DNA of 64,000 bases from contig CAUWAG010000019.1 in assembly GCA_963556695.1 (NCBI GenBank), positions 620,001 through 684,000 of the forward strand. Reading direction: 5' to 3'. Source of the DNA: Anthostomella pinea (taxonomy: Eukaryota; Ascomycota; Sordariomycetes; Xylariales; Xylariaceae). Below, piece by piece: positions 58,051 to 64,000 of this stretch. How positions within the stretch are numbered: the stretch's first letter is position 1; every line of letters begins with the position of its first letter. The notes under the pieces are model-generated. The model saw only the letters and a list, made by a program, of their open reading frames with translations, made no database searches and was not told where the DNA came from. The translations under genes were made by a program, and so were the position numbers.

Positions 58051-58265
58051 AGTGGTCAGTTGATTTATAGTCTCCTTAAATTTACCCCCCAAACATGTGG
58101 AACTTACACGCGTTACGGTAATGCCTGTGGAGACCTGCTAATAAGGCTTCATAAAGTTATGGAGCGATCGCGTGAGCTGCCAGCTTCCATTTCTGCACAA
58201 AAATCCTCCGCGAGAAGGGGTGGATCCTCTGATCCTCTGAGCAAAAGACAGCGCTCGGGGGAGTC

Positions 58266-58296
58266 TCCGAGTCCGAGTCCGAGTCCGAGTCCGAGC
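58266..58296. repeat. (TCCGAG)n microsatellite
   Basis: About five perfect TCCGAG units. The region 58051-58762 holds no gene I can support. Confidence 0.9.
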
Positions 58297-58762
58297 CTTA
58301 CCTTGGGGCCGAACCAGACGGACTTGGGATTTGTCCGTCTGTCTTAGTTTTTGCGTTCTTTTTGGTACCTGACGATCCCCGAGCGCATTCGGGGCCGATG
58401 AACGACGTTTGTTACTGTCGTATCACCGAGCTGGCGGATTGTGTGAATTAACCCTCGCTGATCTAGATTTCTGTCTGTTTCATGAACATCGTCGTCGCAG
58501 TAGTCTGCCAGCCTGGCAGTGAAAAATTCTTGCCCAGGTCGGTAGGTTCACAAGGACTCGGTCCATGTCCGTGTTCAACTCTTCGTAGAATGTCTGGATT
58601 TTTACATGGCCGTGTACGATGCGAGATGTTTGACCAGTTGCGGAACGAGAGGCCAGAGGCCCAGCCCGTCGACTCCTGAGTCTGTTGATTGAGCAATTGC
58701 ACTTCTGCTAGCTACATATATATCACATTCAGTGCCACTTCCTACGAACGGTGCAGGACGCC

Positions 58763-60235
58763 CTATTTCTTCGAAAAGAAGGACATGATGTTTCCCTGGC
58801 CCTTGGCCGCCCCCTTCTTGGGCTTCGCAGCCGGCTCCGTCTTGACAGGCTGAGCCTTCGGTTTCGGCGGCGGAGGCGCCTCGTCCTCCGAGAACGACTC
58901 CCAGCCCGGCTCCTGGATCGTCACGAGATAGCCCTGCTCGTCCAAGATCTGCTTTTTTCGGGTGACGCGACGTCGGCCCCTGCGCCGACCGCCACTCGCG
59001 CTCGAGACGACCTCGGCAGGCTCCTCTGTTTTCGTCTCTGGCTCCGGCGCGGGCGGTTCGTCCTCCATGGATTCCTCGGCCAGACTGTCTGCCTTCTCGG
59101 GCTCGTCATCGTCGCTCTCCTCCATCATGCGCTGTAGCTCGGCTTGGCGATTCTTTCGTGCCTGCCGGACGCCACTCTCTTCTTGTTTGACGTCTGCCAC
59201 CGGTTCCGCATCATCCTCGCCATCATCAGACATGGCAGTGTCTTCGGCACCGCTGGCTGGCGTGGATGTTGCTGCTGACTTGGAGACGGGGACTTTAGCC
59301 GCTGGCTTCTTGGGTTTGGGGTTTGCTGCGGCTTTGGCAAACATCTGTCCAATGTTTGATGATCCTTGTCGCTTCAGCGTAGCAGCGTTCGCAGGTTTCT
59401 TAGCAGGTGCAGACGCAGACGCCGACATTTCCCTGGGACCCTTCGGCGTTGCTGCTTTCGTTTCTTCCTTCACATCAGGTGTTGGAGTAGGCTTTACTTC
59501 TTTCTTGATCGGCGGTTTGGGCTCGGCCTTGGGGGCAGATGCACTTGCAGCAGGTTTGGACCCAGCACGGCGCTCTCTTTTGCGAACGTTCGGGTTGGCA
59601 ATTGCGCCAAAGACCTTGGCATCTTCCCCAGACGATAGCTCAAGTACCTGCCTCGCAGTGTCGGCTAGGAGTTGAAGGTCCTTGAGTGGGTGTGGTGCTA
59701 GGCTGTAGACATGTATCGACGTGACCTCAACGTACAGTGCCAATGCCTCTGTATGACGATTAGCCACGGGAATCAATAAATTGCAAGCACCCAAGCTGAC
59801 CTTGAAGTTCCCCCTCCTTGACAAGAGAGAGCGTGTGTGTGGGCACCTCATCCGAGAAGGGGACATGGACGTCCTCGGACGTTTGCGAGTCGGTCATCTC
59901 GACATCTCCATCCTGCTGCTCGACCTTTAACTTGGTACCGTACACCAGATAGGTGGCATGGAGCGTCCCTGGTCGCTTGTCATTTTGCCACTTGTGGAAC
60001 TCATAGAGCATTCTAGACTCGTGTGAGCATTTGCGGCCAAATAGGGTCCTATCAAACTTGAGACGTACTCCTTTGCGGTGTTGACGTGGACCTTCAAAGC
60101 ACGACTCAACAGTCGGTATGTGACCTGGGAGGACCTGTTAGCACGATGTTCCGTGAGACTTGCTAAGGGGGGAGAGCTCACGACTTGATCCTCGGTCAGG
60201 ATCTTCTGAGCCAGATATTGCCGGTAGTCTTCCAT
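58763..60235 (-). CDS. DNA polymerase delta subunit 3 (Cdc27/POLD3 type), 435 aa
   Basis: Exons 60235-60182, 60124-60069, 60012-59801 and 59748-58763 join with GT-AG introns (57, 56 and 52 nt) into exactly 436 codons including the stop. The N-terminal winged-helix region (YRQYLAQKILTEDQV, TYRLLSRALKVHVNTAK, LYEFHKWQNDKR, HATYLVYG) is characteristic of the third polymerase delta subunit, which binds the B subunit. VTSIHVYSLAP closes this domain. The long middle is charged and disordered, rich in Lys, Pro and Glu. The extreme C-terminus QGNIMSFFSKK is a PCNA-interacting (PIP) box with Gln425, Ile428, Phe431 and Phe432. The protein tethers polymerase delta to PCNA in the nucleus during lagging-strand synthesis and repair. 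It is divergent from RAD18. Confidence 0.92.
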
Positions 60236-60715
60236 GATTGCTCAAACCAATACACCAGGCCAATTCTCAAACTAGGGATCCGATAAGAACGAGTGCGTCT
60301 TCACAGACGCAGCGGTCAGTCACCAGGGCAGCTTGATATGAGGTAGTGGTGTAAAAGAGGTCGGTCTGCGAAGGGCTTGGAGCAACGCGTTCCAACGACG
60401 CGTTAAGTGGTAGTGTCAGTGGTGGGGCCCGGCCAGCGGGCAGTGGCAGGCGTGGCAGGGGCGCTTTGGACTTTTAATTGGCAAGCGCGTCTCACTACAT
60501 AGTATGCGAAAGCGTGCATGTCGTCAATGATCAACGACCCATCTCATCGGAGCATATTCTTCCTTGTCTCAAGGCTGACAAAGAAGCGCTGTGCTGTGAG
60601 GCTAAACTAAAGATTACATGCCGTCGATGCAGATTGGGGGCAAACCTACATCAAGCAAACTCCCACCTATTTACCTACACCCGATCTCGAGCCAGAGCTC
60701 GCGCAAACCATCCAG
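60236..60715. promoter_or_regulatory. Bidirectional promoter between POLD3-type and RAD18 genes with two MCB sites
   Basis: The 480-bp gap between two divergent start codons contains two ACGCGT hexamers at 60385-60390 and 60398-60403. ACGCGT is the MluI cell-cycle box bound by the MBF complex, which drives DNA synthesis and repair genes at G1/S in yeasts and other fungi. Their pairing 13 bp apart between two PCNA-related genes makes regulatory use likely; occupancy is not shown by sequence alone. Confidence 0.6.
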
Positions 60716-62065
60716 ATGAACAACCCAACCCCAGCCGTCGAGCCCTTCGACAACGTCGCGGACTCGACCGACTGGCTCCCAACGCCGCTCTCGGGCCTCG
60801 CAGCCGTCGAGGCCGCGCTGCGCTGCCAGGTCTGCAAGGACTTCTACAAGACGCCCATGCTGACCTCGTGCAACCACACCTTCTGCTCGATATGCATCCG
60901 GCGCGTCCTCTCCAGCGACAGCAAATGCCCCCTCTGTCGCGCCTCCCAGCAGGAGTTCAAGCTGCGAAGCAACTGGTCCATGGAAGAGGTCGTCGCGGCA
61001 TTCACCCAGGCCCGCCCCATCGTTCTCGACTTCGCGACGACGAGACCACCCGCGTCCACAGACTCGGAAACACCCAAGAGGAAGGTAGACGACATCGAGG
61101 ATGAGCAGCAGGCCAGCAGCAGTCAGCCCTCCAGCAAGCGACTCCGGTCTTCAACCCGGCTGAGCAAGTCGAGGGGCCTGGAAGCGAAGGCCGAGATGGC
61201 CCGTCAGGAGTCCCACATACCGGACTCCGAACCAACACTATACGAACCCGACGACGGCCTGGTCGCCTGTCCCATATGCTGGCAGCGCATGCGGCCACTG
61301 CTAGTAGACAAGCACCTCGACACGTCTTGTCCCGGAGAACCACAGCCGCGCCCACCACCACCCCAGCCCTCGCGACACCACAGCTCCCGCGCGACGACAT
61401 TAACATCGACAGGCGGCACACGAACCGTCTCCTTGCCCCAACCCTCGACCTCAAAACCGCCCCCAGAGCGCCTCCCCGCGCTAAACTACAGCATGCTAAA
61501 AGAACAACAACTGCGCAACCGCATGCGCGACCTCGGCATCGCCACCACCGGCTCACGCCCAATGCTCGAGAAGCGGCACAAGGAGTGGATGACCATCTGG
61601 AACGCCAACTGCGACTCGCTGCGGCCGCGGCGCAAGGCAGAACTACTACACGACCTGGACGTGTGGGAGCGCACGCTGGGCACGCGTGCGCCGACGAGCT
61701 CGCGGTCGCTGCACCTGGGCGCCCAGATCAAGGACAAGGACTTCGACGGCGCCGCGTGGGCCGCCAAGCACGATACCTCGTTCAGGGATCTGATCGCGAG
61801 CGCGAGGAGGAATCGGGTGCAAGCTGCTCAGCAGCAACAATCTAATAATCCCGGTGATGAGGGAAAGGAAGAGACGGAAACAGATAAGCCAGGCATGGGC
61901 GTGGGGATGGTGACAGATAAGACAACAGAGTTGCCGCAGTCCGCAACTCCGGGACCTGGGTTTATAGATTTGACGGGGGGGATGGCTTTGACGCCACCGC
62001 ACAAACAGTCAAATGGAGAGAACGAGGCGGTAGATTTAGGACCGGGGACGACAGTGATCTCCTGA
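60716..62065 (+). CDS. rad18: Postreplication repair ubiquitin ligase RAD18, 449 aa
   Basis: A single-exon frame with the domain order of RAD18. A C3HC4 RING spans residues 37-74 (Cys37, 40, 52, His54, Cys57, 60, 71, 74). A UBZ4-type ubiquitin-binding zinc finger lies at 185-205 (CPIC...KHLDTSC; Cys185, 188, His200, Cys205). A SAP DNA-binding motif covers about 255-295 (NYSMLKEQQLRNRMRDLGI). A RAD6-binding region should follow the SAP domain (HDLDVWERTLGTRAP area). With RAD6 it monoubiquitinates PCNA at stalled forks, opening translesion synthesis. The C-terminal 90 residues are Gln/Thr/Gly-rich and disordered. It is convergent with the next gene: the two stop codons are only 47 bp apart. Confidence 0.93.
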   Translation: MNNPTPAVEPFDNVADSTDWLPTPLSGLAAVEAALRCQVCKDFYKTPMLTSCNHTFCSICIRRVLSSDSKCPLCRASQQEFKLRSNWSMEEVVAAFTQARPIVLDFATTRPPASTDSETPKRKVDDIEDEQQASSSQPSSKRLRSSTRLSKSRGLEAKAEMARQESHIPDSEPTLYEPDDGLVACPICWQRMRPLLVDKHLDTSCPGEPQPRPPPPQPSRHHSSRATTLTSTGGTRTVSLPQPSTSKPPPERLPALNYSMLKEQQLRNRMRDLGIATTGSRPMLEKRHKEWMTIWNANCDSLRPRRKAELLHDLDVWERTLGTRAPTSSRSLHLGAQIKDKDFDGAAWAAKHDTSFRDLIASARRNRVQAAQQQQSNNPGDEGKEETETDKPGMGVGMVTDKTTELPQSATPGPGFIDLTGGMALTPPHKQSNGENEAVDLGPGTTVIS

Positions 62066-62112
62066 GATGGCGCTATCTGCCGCTCTAAGCAAATTCAAAT
62101 GCAGAGAGCGTC

Positions 62113-63651
62113 CTATTCCGCCGCTACCTGGTCTGCCTGCGTCTTCTCTGCACCATCTGCCGTCGTGTCTATATGCATCTCTTCCAGCCCACTCGCCGTC
62201 GCCGTAACGGGCGTATCTGGTCTCGTCTCCCGTTCCCGTTCCCGCCCCTGCCCCTGACCCTGACCCTGTACAGGCACCGGAGCCAGCTTCTCCAGCTCGG
62301 CCAACTTCCGTCTGGTCTCCTCTGCCTCCTGCTCCTGCTGCGCCTCGCGCTTGATCCGCTCTGCTTCCTCGTCCTTCTTCCGCTCCTCGGCGAGCATAGC
62401 CTCGAACTCGTCGTCGACCTCCGTCTCGTCCATCGCGTCCGACGGTCCCGCCTCGGCGATGATGTTGCCTACCTCGTCCACCTCGCCCATCTGCTCGCGC
62501 AGGCTGTCCAGCACGGCGTCGACCTTGTCGGCCCCGCCCACCTGCGCATTGAGGTTCCGCAGCGCCGCCGTGCTCGACTGCATCACGCGCACGAGCTGCA
62601 CGTTGTCGGCCGCCTGCTCGATCTTGGCCGCCACCTCTTCCAGCTGGTTGAGCGTGGCGTGGCGGGTTGCGAGGTTCGACTCGGCCAGTTTCTTGGACTT
62701 GAGCGCCGCCAGCGCGGACACGCGGTTCTTCCTACGCACGGCGTCCTGGGCTGCGATGCTCAGCTCGTCGATCCGCCGGCTCAGTACTTCCGTCTGGTGC
62801 GTCAGGTCTTCCATCAGCTCCTTCAACGACGCGATCGCCGAGTCCTCCTCCGAGATCGTGGCGCCCTCCGTCTCTGCCGAATTCCGTATCTTGATCGTAG
62901 TCCCCTCCGTAGCCAGCACTTCCTTGTCCCGTGAGAGGAACTTGACAAGCACCTCAAAGTCCGCCTCGGACAGCCTTCGTCCTTCTAGCAAACTCGCCTC
63001 GAACGTTCTTCGGAAATGTTCCTTGGAGAATGTGCGCTCGAACGGCGACGCCCGATCGGCCGCAGCATCTGCGAAAATCTTTGCTACATCCTCCAGGTTC
63101 GCCAGCACAACGAACTGGCCCTTGGGCATGGCGTCACCGGGACCACCCACTATTCCCACCTGCCGCAGTCCCCAGCCCAGCACCGTCAGCGGTACATGTG
63201 CCCACGACTTGTAGTATATGCTCTGTTTTGCCGTCAAGAACTGATGTAGGGGCATCAGCTCGCCCGCCGCGAGCGCCTCCTGCAAAACGGTGCCCAGTGC
63301 GAGGGGAGGGCCGTACTGCTTGCTCTCGAGGGCGCGAAGGAGCGAGTCGTCGAGCTCGAGGATCATGTGGTTTCGGGTCGGCGACTTGGAGGGCGCGTGG
63401 CCCGCTATGGCTGCGTGGGAGAGCCCGCGCTTCCAGGCGGCGACGTTGGCGGCGAAGCCATCGGGGTTCAGGGTTCGTTGCGGGCGGAAGTCGGAGTAGA
63501 GGGCTGGCAGACGGGCTCTGTGGTTGAGTTGTCAGTGACTATGTGGCAGCTAGGGGTGAATGGCATGGTCCCTGGCGCAACCGTGCTGCGTGAATGCATA
63601 CTTTCGAAAATTCTTATCATTTTCCACGAGGTAGGCGAGTAGTTCGCTCAT
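62113..63651 (-). CDS. CHMP7-like ESCRT-III (Snf7 family) protein, 484 aa
   Basis: Exons 63651-63602 and 63517-62113 join over an 84-nt GTATGC...ACAG intron into 485 codons including the stop. The first half (LLAYLVENDKNFRKARLPALYSDF region, then WKRGL and LTVLGWGLRQVGIVGG) resembles the N-terminal winged-helix part of CHMP7. The second half is a long charged coiled coil of Snf7 type (LKELMEDLTHQTEVLSRRID, then RKNRVSALAALKSKKLAE), ending in an acidic stretch and a QGQGQG/RERERE low-complexity segment. CHMP7 recruits ESCRT-III to the inner nuclear membrane for envelope sealing and quality control. The start MSELLAYLVEND fits the family, and the short first exon was placed by splice signals and frame. 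Confidence 0.85.
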
Positions 63652-64000
63652 GATGATGGGTGGAGGTCAGTGTCGCACTAAGTCGATCGAAATATATACC
63701 CGTATAATGAGCCAGGTTGTTTCAAGCTGGCAGCGCATGTGAAGCCGACAGCTCAGTGATAGTCAACAGGAGGAGTGCTCGTTAGCTCGAAGGCGGGACA
63801 ATTTTGACGTTCGACTGTACAGTGTTGAGTCTTGGGGGTTAGTAGGTGCCGGTTGGTTGGGTTCGATGCCTTCTCGGGTGGGATGATTTGATGAAAGGAA
63901 TCCAAGGTTGAAGGTGAAGGCCCCGTAGCTGGGGTCCTTATCAGCGCGACGTCACTGTTGATAAGCCCTGCGAGGTCTTGGCGTTTTTATAGGTATCCAA
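63652..64000. other. Upstream region of the CHMP7-like gene
   Basis: No coding signal; it should contain that gene's promoter up to the window end. Confidence 0.5.

Noticed and set aside
58266..58296. Regular short repeats as a possible CRISPR-like array
   Set aside because: These are perfect 6-bp microsatellite units without spacers in a eukaryotic setting.
62173..63527. Large plus-strand frames opposite the CHMP7-like gene
   Set aside because: They are antisense to a supported coiled-coil protein and are themselves Ser/Arg/Leu low-complexity.

Overview
The window looks like nuclear DNA of a filamentous ascomycete (Pezizomycotina; Sordariomycetes would be my guess, not proven). The reasons are short GT-AG introns of about 45-90 nt, a two-subunit type I fatty acid synthase encoded by divergent neighbouring genes, a Zn2Cys6 regulator of AflR type, a fungal Ty1/copia element and a Fot1/pogo-like transposon. 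AT-rich tracts and C-to-T type nonsense codons in the transposons recall repeat-induced point mutation (RIP).

Layout. 1-1017: a degraded MITE and a small spliced gene. 1965-17355: fatty acid synthase beta (minus, 2 exons, 2105 aa) and alpha (plus, 3 exons, 1865 aa), transcribed apart from a 3.3 kb shared upstream region; both keep all expected catalytic residues and together make the complete cytosolic FAS. 19249-25477: a small unknown gene, an RBR-type ubiquitin ligase gene broken by one in-frame TAG, an FSH1-type serine hydrolase and an AflR-like transcription factor. 25478-36300: a gene-poor stretch ending in an AT-rich transposon island that holds a complete copia element (identical 192-bp LTRs, 5-bp target duplication, six in-frame stops) and two LTR remnants. 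36897-39278: the ribosome-biogenesis helicase Dbp7. 40236-46900: poorly resolved, with a five-exon gene for a tyrosine/glutamine-rich repeat protein containing a 1.3 kb intron, several doubtful small genes and many minisatellites. 46943-48829: a BTB-like gene with one MITE in its first intron and a second MITE behind it. 49405-52920: a large mitochondrial-type PPR protein. 54930-58050: a second AT-rich island holding a defective Fot1/pogo-like element with long terminal inverted repeats. 58763-63651: a genome-maintenance and membrane-remodelling block: DNA polymerase delta third subunit (Cdc27/POLD3 type), RAD18 ubiquitin ligase and a CHMP7-like ESCRT-III protein.

How the genes fit together. 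The two FAS subunits form one enzyme. Polymerase delta subunit and RAD18 both act on PCNA; they are divergent and share a 480-bp promoter with two MluI cell-cycle boxes, suggesting joint G1/S control. The FSH1 hydrolase and the AflR-like regulator are typical secondary-metabolism partners, but no polyketide synthase lies in the window. I saw no rRNA, tRNA or CRISPR array. The most original observation is a small foldback TA-flanked MITE family (three copies) around the BTB gene and at the window start.
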